From: CAVQAH01 sp963784195 | Lineage (GTDB): Bacteria; Acidobacteriota; Vicinamibacteria; Vicinamibacterales; 2-12-FULL-66-21 | NCBI GenBank assembly: GCA_963784195.1 | Contig: CAWARA010000015.1 | Coordinates: 310,001 to 374,000, forward strand | Reading direction: 5' to 3' | DNA length: 64,000 bases | The notes under the pieces: model-generated | What the model was told of the DNA's origin: nothing | Database searches by the model: none | What the model saw: the letters and a program-made list of their open reading frames with translations, nothing else | Shown: positions 51,030 through 61,080 of the stretch, in pieces | How the letters are laid out: every line of letters begins with the position of its first letter | Position numbering within the stretch: position 1 is the stretch's first letter | Position numbers and translations under genes: made by a program

Positions 51030-51040
51030 CCCCATCCTGC

Positions 51041-51982
51041 ATGCCCGCAATTCGCCGCGTGACCATCGTCATTCCGACGCTCAACGGCGGGGTCCTGCTC
51101 GAACGCATGCTCGACGCAGTTGACGCACAGGACGCCCCGTGCGAGCGGGAACTTGTTGCGGTGGATTCCGGGTCGACGGACGGCACGGTCGATCGGTTGC
51201 GGGCGCGCGGCGCGATCGTGCGACAGATGTCAGCCGCCGAGTTCAACCATGGTGAAACACGCAACGCCGCATTGGCCGCGGCATCCGGCGAGCTTGCAGT
51301 GCTGCTGGTCCAGGACGCTGTGCCCGCTTCGCGCGACTGGCTGCGCTGCCTGATCGAGCCATTCGATCAGCCCGACATCGCTGGGAGTTTTGGACGCCAG
51401 CGGGCCAGGCCCGACGCGAGCCGGGTCACGACGCATTACCTGTCGTCATGGGTAGCCGCCCAGGAGACACCGAGGATCGCCGGCCCGCTCACGACCGACG
51501 CGTTTGCCTCGCTTGCGCCGTTCGAACGTCACAGCCTCTGCGCGTTCGACAACGTCTGCTCGTGTATCCGCATGGACGTCTGGCGGAAGTACCCCTTCAA
51601 GCGAACACCCATCGCGGAGGATCTGCGGTGGGCGGTCGAGGTGATGCTCGCAGGTTATCGGCTCGCGTACACACCCAAGGCCGTCGTGTGGCATTCGCAC
51701 GATCGCCCCGTTCGGTACGAGCTCGATCGGACGTATCTCGCACATCAGCAGCTTCAACAGCTGTTCGGGTTGTCGACGGTGCCGACCGCCACGTCGCTGG
51801 TCCGGGCAGTGGCATCGACCCTGCCCTTGCACGTGCGGCTTGCAGCATCGGAGCCGCGCGGCCGCCGGGCGCGGGCGCTGTTGCGGAATGCCGGGTTGGC
51901 CGTCGCGCTTCCGCTTGGCCAGTATCTCGGCGCGCGCTCCGCCCGCGAAGGGCGTGAACTGTTATCGGTTGGGAGGGTGTGA
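51041..51982 (+). CDS. GT2 family glycosyltransferase
   Basis: A 313-residue enzyme of GT-A fold. It begins MPAIRRVTIVIPTLNGGVLL, has the nucleotide-binding acidic residues in ELVAVDSGSTDGTVDRL, a DxD-like region (LVQDAVPAS), and the acceptor-side segment IAEDLRWAVEVMLAGYRLAY. The pattern (VDSGSTDGT, AEFNHGETRN) is that of rhamnosyltransferase-type GT2 proteins. The start is set at 51041; an upstream in-frame ATG at 50984 lies within the toxin remnant. Part of the exopolysaccharide locus. Confidence 0.88.
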   Translation: MPAIRRVTIVIPTLNGGVLLERMLDAVDAQDAPCERELVAVDSGSTDGTVDRLRARGAIVRQMSAAEFNHGETRNAALAAASGELAVLLVQDAVPASRDWLRCLIEPFDQPDIAGSFGRQRARPDASRVTTHYLSSWVAAQETPRIAGPLTTDAFASLAPFERHSLCAFDNVCSCIRMDVWRKYPFKRTPIAEDLRWAVEVMLAGYRLAYTPKAVVWHSHDRPVRYELDRTYLAHQQLQQLFGLSTVPTATSLVRAVASTLPLHVRLAASEPRGRRARALLRNAGLAVALPLGQYLGARSAREGRELLSVGRV

Positions 51983-52105
51983 AGACTCGTAGTCCGTAGT
52001 CCGTGGTTCGTCGCTCGTAGCTCGTAGATCGTTGAACTGCGATGAGTTTTTCGAGCCACGAGCGACGGACCACGGACCACGAACCACGGACTACGATTTC
52101 GTAAA
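51983..52105. repeat. Inverted array of 7-nt units (TCCGTRG / CCACGGA)
   Basis: Left arm units read CTCGTAG, TCCGTAG, TCCGTGG, TTCGTCG, CTCGTAG, CTCGTAG. The right arm reads GCCACGA, GCGACGG, ACCACGG, ACCACGA, ACCACGG, ACTACGA. They are inverted repeats around a 20-nt loop and form the longest hairpin of this family, ending at the start codon region of the next gene. Confidence 0.7.
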
Positions 52106-52107
52106 AC

Positions 52108-54403
52108 ATGCGCATTCTCTTAATCGTTCACGGATATCCGCCGCTCGCTTCGGCCGGCACCGAGGTGTACGTGGAGACCCTCGCGAACGCTCTCGCTGCG
52201 GATGGCCGGGACGATGTGGTGGTACTGACCCGGGATGCCGATCCATGCAGGCCGGAGTATGACGTCCGCCACGAAACGAGCGGCCGCGTTCGCGTCGTCC
52301 GCGTCAACAACACCTTTCAGCAGTGCGATTCTTTCGCCAGCACCTATTTGAATCCGGACTTTCTGCGGGTCGCCATGGAGCAAGTGGCGGCCATCCGTCC
52401 GGATGTCGCGCACATCCATCACCTGACCTGTCTGTCGACCGGGCTGCCGGAAGCGCTTGCCGCGCGGGGATGCGCGGTGGTCATGACCCTGCACGATTAC
52501 TGGATGATCTGTCATCGCGGTCAGTTGTTCGACTCGGACAACACGCGGTGTGATGGACCATTCGAGGATGGCTGTGCGGGCTGCCTGTCTCCAGGCGTGC
52601 TGGCGACGCCATCCGTCTATCGCGCCGGCCGCATCGCGCGAATGCTGCCGATTCCCGGCGCGCGGACCTTCGCCAGATTCGGTGCTGCTGCTCTCGAGGC
52701 GGCAACGCCGGCTCAGCGGACGCGAAGCTGCGACGATGACGAGGCTCGCGCAGATGCAGGCGGCTGCCCGGCACGTCCAGATGTTCCTGGCGCCTTCGTC
52801 GACGGCGGCGGACCTGTTCGGGCGATTCGGAATCGGGCCGGACCGGTTGCGACGGTGCGAGCTGGGCATCGATCTCGCACCGTTCCGATCGATCAGACGT
52901 GAACCGTCGAGCGCCTTGCGACTTGGTTTCGCCGGCGGTCTGTTGCCGACCAAGGCCCCGCATCTGTTGCTGGAGGCCGCCGCGAGACTGCCCGTGGGCT
53001 CCGTCACCGTCGATGTGCTGGGCTCCGGCGACGCCTTCCACGGCGACGACAGTTACGTCCGGCGTATGGCGCCGCTGCTCGCGCGCCCGTACGTCCGGCG
53101 TGTGGGGTTCGTGCCCCACGAACGCATGCCGGAGGCGTTCGCCGGAATCGATGTGGTGGTGGTTCCCTCGGTCTGGATCGAGAACTCTCCATTGATCATC
53201 CGGGAAGCATTCGCCAGCGGCGCGCCGGTGATCGCGTCGAATCTCGGCGGCATGCGCGAGATGGTTACGCACGAGCGCAACGGCTTGCTGTTCGAGCCGG
53301 GTAGCGCGGAATCCCTGGTTGGCGCGATTCGCCGGCTGATCACCGAGCCGGATCTTCTGCCCCGGCTGCGGGCGGGTATTACGCCGCCGATGACGATTCA
53401 GCGCGATGCCGCGTCGCTCAGGCAGTTGTATTCGGAGCTCGCGCTGCGATCGAAGATCACCCCTGCACGTGTGCCGCAACAACGCGGTGAGGCGACGCCG
53501 CGGACGTGCGGGATCGTCCTGAATTACCAGACGCCGGATCAAACGTGGCTGGCGGTGCGCTCGTTACAGACCTCGGACGAGTCCCTCGACGAGATTCTCG
53601 TGGTCGACAACGGATCGCGTGACAGATCCGCCGCGTTTATTCGCGACAGGTTGCCGGCGGTCGAGCTGCTCGAAACTGGGCGAAATCTCGGATTCTCGGG
53701 CGGCTGCAACGCCGGCATCAGCCGTGCCCTGGACCGCGGGGCAGAGGCGGTGCTCCTGGTCAACAGCGATGTGGTGTTGAGGCCGGACGCGCTCGCAGCG
53801 TTGTTGGCCGCTGCCCGGGAGCACCCCGACGCAGGCGTTCTCGGCGCGCTCCTCGTGTCGCGAGAGGAACCGGATCATGTCGCATCCGCGGGGCTCACGT
53901 TTTCGGAACGGACGGCAAGGATGCGTCATCGGGATGCGGGCGGACGTATCGCACGGGTCACACCCAGCCACGCCCACGACGTCACAGCCATCAGCGGATG
54001 CGTGATGTGGATTCGCGCCTCGGTCTTCCGCCGGATCGGCTTGCTGGACGAAGAGTATTTCTACTCGTTCGAGGATCTCGACTTCTGTCTGCGCGCGCGC
54101 CGGGCAGGATTCCGCGTCATGCTCGTGCCGGCCGCAATCGCGTATCACGAGGGTGGACGATCCATCGGACGACGGTCGCCCGACAGGGTCTACTTCGCGA
54201 CGAGAAACCACCTGAAGCTGGCGCGGTCGGCGCTGGGCGGGACACGCGTGTCGCACGCCGCTCGCGGCGCGCTGATTGTCGGCATGAACGCCGCCTACGC
54301 CGTTCTATCGCCTCAAGTGCCGCTGGTCGGCGGGCTGACGGCGGTCGTGCGCGGCGCCTGCGATCACCTCCGCGGGCGGTATGGCGCCGGACCCATCTCG
54401 TAA
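52108..54403 (+). CDS. Fused GT4-GT2 glycosyltransferase (frameshift near 52720)
   Basis: A protein of about 764 residues with two catalytic modules. Residues 1-430 are a GT4 enzyme (MRILLIVHGYPPLASAGTEV, HIHHLTCLSTGLPEALA, LHDYWMICHRGQL, then in the +1 frame RRCELGIDLAPF, LGFAGGLLPTKAPHLLLEAA and PSVWIENSPLIIREAFASG). Residues about 455-764 are a GT2 enzyme (CGIVLNYQTPDQTWLAVRSL, EILVVDNGSRDRS, TGRNLGFSGGCNAGI, LLVNSDVVLRPDAL, EEYFYSFEDLDFCLRARRAG). Dropping one base at CAGCGGACGCG restores AQRREAATMTRLAQ. A fused pair suggests two consecutive sugar additions. Its end overlaps the convergent DUF2304 gene by 99 nt. Confidence 0.85.
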
Positions 54404-54739
54404 CTCACGCACTTCGGCGTCGAGGAGGGCGATCTCTTCCATCAGGCGCTCGATCTGCTGGCGCTGACGCGATACCACCACCGAGAAATACAACGACGCC
54501 ACGAACACGAAGAAAATCAACACCAGGATAAGGAGCGCAGGCGGGTAGTAGACGCCCAGGACGCGCGCCGCCAGGTGAAGGCTGTCGCGCCAGATCGAAA
54601 GAATGAGGAGCGCGACCGCGCACGTCAACCAGATGAACGAGTATTCCTCGGTGAGCTTTCGCCGGCGTACGAGCTCGAGCACCACGCCCAGGAGCAGGAC
54701 GCTGGTGAGAATGGCGACGAGCTGAATGACGTTGCTCAC
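54305..54739 (-). CDS. DUF2304 membrane protein
   Basis: A 144-residue protein with GTG start (VSNVIQLVAILTSVLLLGVV) and three hydrophobic helices (second: FIWLTCAVALLILSIW, third: ALLILVLIFFVFVASLYFSV). ELVRRRKLTEEYSFIW and the C-terminal coiled segment QRQQIERLMEEIALLDAEVR are characteristic of DUF2304, small partners encoded next to dolichol-phosphate-mannose-synthase-like GT2 enzymes. Here it directly follows such a GT2 gene, whose stop it overlaps (GTGA). It may help anchor the enzyme or flip its lipid product. Confidence 0.82.
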   Translation of the reverse strand: MSNVIQLVAILTSVLLLGVVLELVRRRKLTEEYSFIWLTCAVALLILSIWRDSLHLAARVLGVYYPPALLILVLIFFVFVASLYFSVVVSRQRQQIERLMEEIALLDAEVRELRDGSGAIPPAEVIAGAAHDRRQPADQRHLRR

Positions 54740-56523
54740 CGGTCTTGACCCGTTTCCACGTCGATGCTGCGGAGAGGGACCATCAAGACGGCCAGAAGCG
54801 TTCTGCCGAGCGCCACCGCCATCCTCCGCCAGGTCAACGTCGTTCGCCCGGTGGTGCGCGGCCGCATCCTGATCGCGACCTCCTCGAAACGGATGGCGTG
54901 ACGTCGCAGGAGGAGCAGCAGCTCGGGCTCGGGATAGCCGGTCGGGTGATGGCGGCTGAGGAGCTGGATCGCTCTCGGGCCAAACGCCCACAGACCCGAC
55001 GTGGGATCCGTGACGCGCCGGCGCGTCAGCGCCGAGAGAACGAGTCCGAGCATCGCCTTTGTCGGGTGCCGTCCGGACCATCTGGGCCGGCGCGCGTAAC
55101 GCGAGCCGGAGACCGCATCCGCCCGGCCGATCAGAATTGGTGCGATGAGCCGGCCAACGTCGCACGCCCGGTGCTGTCCGTCTCCATCGATCCTGATGAC
55201 ATAGCTGTAGCCACGGCTTCGCGCATATCGCAGCCCGGCGCGCATGGCACTGCCCACGCCGAGACGTTCGGGCATGGTCAGCCAGCGGACACCAAGCCCT
55301 GGCAGCAGCACGGATGTTTCGTCAGTGGATCCGTCGTTGACGACGAGCACGTCGACGCCCGGTGCCACACGTCTGATATCCCGCACCACGCGGCCCAGGC
55401 TTGCGCGTTCGTTGAACGCGGGAATCACGACGAGCGTCGAGGTCGTCGCCAGCCACGATGCCTCGTTGGATCGCAGGCGCCTGTCCGGTCGACGCCTCGG
55501 CATGCTCTGCCCGGGAGACTGCCGGGATCCCGCTACGCGCCGTGCCGTCCATCGAAGGATCGCCGCCGTCCACGCGACGTCGCGGAGCAGATGCGCGATG
55601 GGAAACGCCAGGCAGGCAGCGTCGCCGGATCGACGCCAGGCGGCCACTCCGGCGAACGCGCGCTCGACGGCGAGGGCGGCTATCAGCACGGCCGCCACGG
55701 CGATCAGCGGCCGCCACGGCAACCCCGACCACAGAGCCGCCGCCGACATCAGCAGCAGTACCAGCGCGGCGGTCATGGCAGCGGCGTGCAGAATCATCCC
55801 GACGCCCGACACGTCGTCGCCGGTCACACGGCGCGGGTGTCGGGCCACGATATCCAGCCTGCCGTAGCCCACACCGAACTGCTGACGCAGATAGCTGCGG
55901 CAGGAGTCTCGCCAGATGTGGATGCTCGTTGCGGATGGCCGGAACGCCAGCTTGTAGCCGGCATCGATCAACCTGTAGCTGACGTCGTTGTCCGCCCCGT
56001 ATCCAAAACGTTCGTCGAGCAGCCCCACGGCGTGAAGTGCGGACGCGCGGTACACGGTGTTACCCGTACACACGTGGTTCACAAAGTCCTGCCGGATGGC
56101 AGCGTATCGATCCTCCAGGTCGCGGCCCATCACGCGCGCCCACACGCCGGCGTCCGGCGACGTCACGTAGTGGCCTTGTGCCGCAGCGACGTCCGGGTTC
56201 TCGAATGTTGCCAGCAGCGTTGCGAGCCAGCCAGGCTGAACGATGACGTCCTGATCGATCTGGCAAATCAATGGATACGCGGCTTCGCGGACTCCGGCGT
56301 TGACGGCCGACGCCACACCGCGTCCCGGCCCTTCGACGATTCGCACCCCTGCATCCGTCAGTCCTTGCAGGTAGCGCCGCGATCCGTCGGTGCTGCCGTC
56401 GTCAACAGCGAGGATCTCGAACGCGTGGCCTTGACACTCGGCCCGGATCGCCGCAATGACGGCCGGCAGCAGGCGTCGTCCGTTATGGATCGGAATGACG
56501 ACGGAGATCCCTGGCGGCGTCAC
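54736..56523 (-). CDS. Tandem GT2-GT2 glycosyltransferase with membrane segment
   Basis: A 595-residue protein with two GT-A domains. The first (ISVVIPIHNGRRLLPAVIAA, ILAVDDGSTDGSRRYL, ICQIDQDVIVQPGW, ERFGYGADNDVSYRLIDAG) resembles mycofactocin-type GT2 enzymes and is followed by two membrane helices (LVLLLMSAAALWSG, LIAVAAVLIAALAVERA). The second, from about residue 360 (TLVVIPAFNERASLGRVVRD, VLVVNDGSTDET, YVIRIDGDGQH, DPTSGLWAFGPRAI), is of dolichyl-phosphate mannose synthase type. The adjoining DUF2304 gene supports a lipid-linked sugar role. Start MTPPGISVVIP. Confidence 0.86.
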   Translation of the reverse strand: MTPPGISVVIPIHNGRRLLPAVIAAIRAECQGHAFEILAVDDGSTDGSRRYLQGLTDAGVRIVEGPGRGVASAVNAGVREAAYPLICQIDQDVIVQPGWLATLLATFENPDVAAAQGHYVTSPDAGVWARVMGRDLEDRYAAIRQDFVNHVCTGNTVYRASALHAVGLLDERFGYGADNDVSYRLIDAGYKLAFRPSATSIHIWRDSCRSYLRQQFGVGYGRLDIVARHPRRVTGDDVSGVGMILHAAAMTAALVLLLMSAAALWSGLPWRPLIAVAAVLIAALAVERAFAGVAAWRRSGDAACLAFPIAHLLRDVAWTAAILRWTARRVAGSRQSPGQSMPRRRPDRRLRSNEASWLATTSTLVVIPAFNERASLGRVVRDIRRVAPGVDVLVVNDGSTDETSVLLPGLGVRWLTMPERLGVGSAMRAGLRYARSRGYSYVIRIDGDGQHRACDVGRLIAPILIGRADAVSGSRYARRPRWSGRHPTKAMLGLVLSALTRRRVTDPTSGLWAFGPRAIQLLSRHHPTGYPEPELLLLLRRHAIRFEEVAIRMRPRTTGRTTLTWRRMAVALGRTLLAVLMVPLRSIDVETGQDR

Positions 56524-57727
56524 GCGACGGACCTCCGTAGATGGCGCGCTCGCGCCACATCTCCATACAGGGTCTCGAGTTGCTCGCAGACGATATCCGC
56601 AGCGAACAGTTCCCGAGCCTTGAGCCCGGCGGAGGCGGCACGCGTCTTCCAGGCAGTTGGCGATTCAAGAATCGCGTCGATGGCTCCGGCGAGCGTCGGC
56701 CTGTCTCCGTACGGCACGATGTGCCCGCCGCCAGTGCGGCCGATGATTTCACCGCAGCCGCTGTCGTTCGAGACGACGACAGGCGTTCCACACAGGAGCG
56801 CTTCGAGGGGCACGAGACCGAACACTTCGTCTCGCGACGGGTAGACGACGACATCGGCGCTCACGAGCGCCTCGACGCGTTCCGGGCCGCGGAGCAGGCC
56901 CACGCGTGTCACGCGGCTGCCAAGGCTGGGCCGTGCTGTCAGGCTCTCGAGCACGGCACTGCTCCCCATGTCGTTGCCGGCGATCACCAGCCGGGCCGAA
57001 GAGCTCGTGACGAGACCAAAGGCGTGAAGGAGAACATCGACGCCCTTGCGCGGGGTCATCTTTCCGAGGAACAGCACGATTGGGCCTTCCCCCAGTCCGT
57101 GCTTCCGGCGGAACGTTTCGCGAGCCGGAAGATCCGAGAACTCCTCGATGTCGAGCGGGTTCGGAACGACGGTGACGCGATCGCGTGCAATGCCGGTTTC
57201 TCTGAGCTGACGGCATTCTGCTTCGCTCGTGGCAAGCACACGGTCTGCGCCATCGACGACGCGCCGGCCGCCTGCGGCATCGAACAGACGCTTGAGCAGA
57301 ATTCGCCGCTCGATCAGTGGTGCTGTTCCGTTGGGCGATAGCACGTAGGGAACGCCAGCGCGACTGAGCTCACGGGCCGCAATCGAACCCGGAAGGTTGC
57401 GGCAGGCATGGAGGTGTGCGATGTCGAACGAACCGGCGCAGCCGCGCAGAAAGCGGCGCAGGCCTCTTGGGGCGAAGGCCTGGTAGTGATACGCCATTCG
57501 ATTCGAGACATTGCGAAAAATGCGGACATCCAGATCTTCACGCGCGTGCTGATCTCGGATGGATCGAGGCGTGTCTCGGAATCGCAAGCGTCGGTGGTGC
57601 AGACGGTGACGTGATGTCCACGCCGCGCGAGGCCGCGGGTCATGGCCGCCGCGACCCTGGGGATGCCGCCGTAAGCCCACGCGTCTTCGAAATAAGGAAC
57701 GACGTGCAGAATCCTGAGCAACGACAT
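56520..57727 (-). CDS. GT4-type glycosyltransferase (frame change near 57560)
   Basis: A protein of about 402 residues. Start MSLLRILHVVPYFEDAWAYG, then GIPRVAAAMTRGLARRGHHV and VCTTDACDSETR; the frame then moves and continues with EDLDVRIFRNVSNRMAYHYQ, HLHACRNLPGSIAARELS, YVLSPNGTAPLIERR, the donor domain VLFLGKMTPRKGVDVLLHAF and VYPSRDEVFGLVPLEALLCG. The net shift is +2 (or -1): either one missing G in CGCGTGAAG or two +1 changes (at CTCGATCC and CGCGCGTG). Its stop overlaps the start of the GT2-GT2 gene. A 35-nt gap separates it from the divergent exporter operon. Confidence 0.85.
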
Positions 57728-57762
57728 GAAGCGGCCGGTGCCGTATAGTATCAGGCCGAGCG

Positions 57763-58555
57763 ATGATTTCAGCCGCCACCGCCGGGCTACGCCCCGGTCG
57801 CGCACAGTACAGCGGCCTCGTCTGGACGCTGATCCGCACCGACTTCAAGACGCGCTACCACGGTACGGTGGGAGGGTTCGTCTGGGCGCTGCTCAAGCCG
57901 TTGACGATGTTCGTCGTGCTGATGGCGGTGTTTTCGTACGTGTTCGCCAGCGAACGTCAGTACAAACTGGATCTGATCATCGGGTTGTTTCTCTACGAGT
58001 TCTTCCAGGAATCCACGAAGATGGGTCTCCTGTCGCTGCGGGCCAAGGGCTACCTCCTCAACAAGGCGAGGTTTCCGTCCTGGGTGGTCGTTATCACGTC
58101 TGCGTCGAACGCGGTGATCACGCTGGTGTTGTTCTCCGTGGTCCTGATTGCATTCCTGGCTATGACGGGACGCGTCCCGTCACCGGTCCACGTCGCGCTC
58201 TACGCGGTGTACCTGATTCATTACATTGCGATCGCCGCAGGATTCTCGCTGGCGGCCAGCGTGCTCTTCATGCAGTACCGGGATCTCAATCAGGTCTGGG
58301 AGGTCATCAGCCACGCCGGGTTCTTCGTGGCTCCGATCATCTATCCACTGCAGATCCTGCCTGAGCGCGTGCATGCGTATCTGTATCTCTGGCCCCCGAC
58401 GCCGATCATCCTGTTCTCGCGGAGCGTTCTGGTTGACGGACGGACGCCGTCGCTGCTGGCGCACGCATTGCTGACCGCCGAGACACTCGTCATCCTCGCG
58501 CTTGGTGCGACTCATCTACAGGCTGAAAGCGCCGAGGGTCGCGGAGCACCTGTGA
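57763..58555 (+). CDS. Polysaccharide ABC exporter permease, Wzm-like (frameshift near 58498)
   Basis: An ABC-2 type permease of about 263 residues. It begins MISAATAGLRPGRAQYSGLV, then TLIRTDFKTRYHGTVGGFVW and LLKPLTMFVVLMAVFSYVFA, which match TagG/Wzm/KpsM family exporters. Six helices are visible. The last helix and cytoplasmic tail (VRLIYRLKAPRVAEHL) are in the +1 frame after ATCCTCGCGCTTGG. The stop at 58553-58555 overlaps the GTG of the ATPase (GTGA), which supports this end point. Exports undecaprenyl-linked glycan across the inner membrane. Confidence 0.87.
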
Positions 58556-59346
58556 AGCCGCGCGTGATTGAAGCCAGCGGGATTTCGAAGACGTTCACGA
58601 TCCCGTCGGTCCGGCGAGATACGGTCCGCGAGCACGTGATGGATTTCTTCCGGCCCACACCCATCGAGAGGCTCACGGTGCTCGACTCGGTCTCGCTTCG
58701 AGCTGCGTCGCGGCGAGAGCCTCGGCCTGATGGGGCGTAACGGCAGCGGCAAGAGCACCCTGCTGAAGATCATCTCGGGCATCTACCAGCCGGATCGCGG
58801 CTCGGTGACACTCAGCGTCCGCGGTGACGCCGATCCTCGAGCTCGGGGTCGGATGGAACCCCGAGCTCGATGCGATCGACAACATCGAGCTGCTCGGCAC
58901 GGTCATGGGCATGACGCTGCGCGAACTGCGCGCGGCGACGGCGGACATCCTGGCCTTCGCCGATCTCGAGCGCTTCGCGAAACTCGAGCTGCGTCACTAT
59001 TCGAGCGGCATGGCCGCGCGGCTGGCTTACGCGGTCGCGTTCCACGCCGTGCGCGACGTGCTCATCCTCGACGAGATCTTCGCCGTCGGCGATGCCGGCT
59101 TCAAGGAACGGTGTCAGGCGCGGTATCGCGAGCTGCACCGCGCCGGCCATTCGATGTTGCTCGTCAGCCACGAACCGCGAACGATTGCGACGTTCTGCGA
59201 CCGGGCGCTCCTCCTCGAAGGCGGCCGCATCGTCAAAGCCGGTCCGGCGTGCTGACGTCGCGGACGCCTACCTGGCGCTGCTGACCGATTCGTCGTCCCG
59301 CGACCCTGAGATAGAGCCACGGCCCCAGCGGGCGGCACGCCGATGA
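58552..59346 (+). CDS. Polysaccharide ABC exporter ATPase, Wzt-like (three frameshifts)
   Basis: An ATPase of about 263 residues starting at GTG (VKPRVIEASGISKTFTIPSV). Joined features: SFELRRGESLGLMGRNGSGK (Walker A), ILELGVGWNPELDAIDNIEL (the typical Wzt/TagH segment after the Q-loop), signature RHYSSGMAARLAYAV, Walker B VLILDEIFAVGD and switch LLVSHEPRTIATFCDRAL. Frame changes of +1 occur near 58693 (GGTCTCGCTT), 58822 (CGCGGTGAC) and 59250 (CCGGCGTGC, restoring AADVADAYLALL). It has no C-terminal carbohydrate-recognition domain, unlike Wzt of E. coli O9a. Overlaps the following GT2 start. Confidence 0.85.
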
Positions 59347-61080
59347 ACACTCCGCGGATCTCGGTGCTCCTGCCATGCTTCAACGATGGGCAGTGGATCG
59401 ACGAGGCGCTCGACAGCGTGCGGCAGCAGACCTTTCAGGACTTTGAGATCGTTGATCGTTGACGATGGGTCGACCGATGCCGCGACGGTGCGGAAGCTGG
59501 AATCGATTGACGATTCCAGGACACGAGGTTTTCCGGACGGAGAACCGCGGACTTGCCTGCTGCCCGCAATCATGCGGCGGCCCACGCGCGCGGCGAGCTG
59601 TTCTGCGCACTCGACGCCGACGACCGGCTTGCCGCCACCTGGTTCGAGAAGGGGCAGGCGCTGCTCGACGAGCACGGCCCGACGATCGCATTCGTTTCTC
59701 ACTGGCTCGAGACGTTCGGCGACGAGCACTGGACGTGGAAACCTGAACGGTGCGATCTGCCGGCGTTGCTCGTCAGGAACACGATCAACGGCGCCGCGCT
59801 GGTCAGACGTGCGGCATTCGAGGCCGTCGGCGGGTACGACGAATCCATGCGCCACGGCTGTGAGGACTGGGACTTCTGGCTGCGCTTGGTCGAGGCGGGC
59901 CATCCAGGGCACGATCATCCCGGAAGTGCTGTTCTACTACCGCCGGCATTCCACGTCGATGAGCCGCGGGATGATCACACGGCCGGGTCATCCGGAAGCG
60001 CCGCTGCGAGACGCTGCTGGACAAGCACGCCCGGCCTTTCGCGATCATCTCGCGACCGTCATCGTCAGCAGGGAAAGCCGAGCGTTTGTGGCTCGGACGC
60101 GAAATCGCGGCGCTCGAACGCGACCGTCTGACCGTGCTCGAGCCAGGCCTGGAACGGGCGGCGGAGGAGTTGCGTGCGTTGCGTGTCAAGGAGACCCGCG
60201 TGCGCGCGCAACAGCTCGCGCGTGAGGAGCGCGATCGCCTCGCTCATCAGGTGAGTCAACTGCAGACTGAAGTGGGCTCGCTCCGGACTTCATGGAGCTG
60301 GCGGATCACCGGCCCGTTGCGATGGGTGTACTCCCGTTTGATCGGGTGTGCGGCCATGAGCGCGCCGGAAGGCACAACCGAAGCGGGGCCGAGGGCATCG
60401 CTGTGGTCGTCGCGCAAGGCCGTGCCCCGGGATTGGTCCGGACCGTTGACACGCCTGATCCGGCAGACGACACCGCCTTCGGCGGCGTCGATTGCGGCGG
60501 TGGAGTCAGACTCGCGCGGAGATTCTGCAATCGGTGGAACAGCGAACCGGCGCGGGCGATGGTTGATCGCGCGCGGAAATGTCGCGGGCGGTCAATACAG
60601 CGGTTTCGTCCGGCGAGTCCGACTGGGTTCTGCTCGTCCCTCGGGGCTACCGACTTCGTCCGCGGGCGAGTGAGCGTTGTGCTCGCAGCTCTGAAGACGA
60701 AAACGCCGGCATCGTCGCGGTGGCGCCGGCGATACGCGACGAGACGCCGGATGGACTGCGCGGCCAGCGTCCGCTTCGTTCTGACTCTCGCCCCGTTCGA
60801 CTGCTGGAGGAACCCACTGCGGTTCCGCCTGTCCTGTTCATTCGGCGCAGTGCGTGGGACAGAGTCGGTGGCGTGGTGTCCGGCTGCGGTGTCCTGACCG
60901 TCTGCGATCTGCTCCTTCGGCTCCAGGAGGTGGGCCGGGCGGCTGGATCGCGGATAATCTTGCCTCTCGCGACATTTCCGATTCCGCGAGCTGGACGGGG
61001 ATCTGGCCGGCGCCAGAGAACCTACCTGACCAGCTTCGCGCGCGTGATCGAAAAGAATCGTTTTGTGCTCGAGCCAGTGA
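59343..61080 (+). CDS. GT2 glycosyltransferase with coiled coil and second GT2-like domain (heavily frameshifted)
   Basis: The start MNTPRISVLLPCFNDGQWID and VDDGSTDAATVRKLE identify a GT-A enzyme; NHAAAHARGELFCALDADDR, GGYDESMRHGCEDWDFWLRL and EVLFYYRRHSTSMSRGM complete it. A coiled coil follows (REIAALERDRLTVLEPGLER), then SWRITGPLRWVYSRLIG and a second GT2-like part (WVLLVPRGYRLRPRASE, VLFIRRSAWDRVGGV). At least eight frame changes occur, at 59455, 59530, 59550, 59900, 60010, 60515, 60560 and 60580, mostly +1. The boundary with the next gene is uncertain: the frame continues and the two could be one polypeptide. Confident as a GT2 enzyme, weak on exact limits. Confidence 0.68.
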
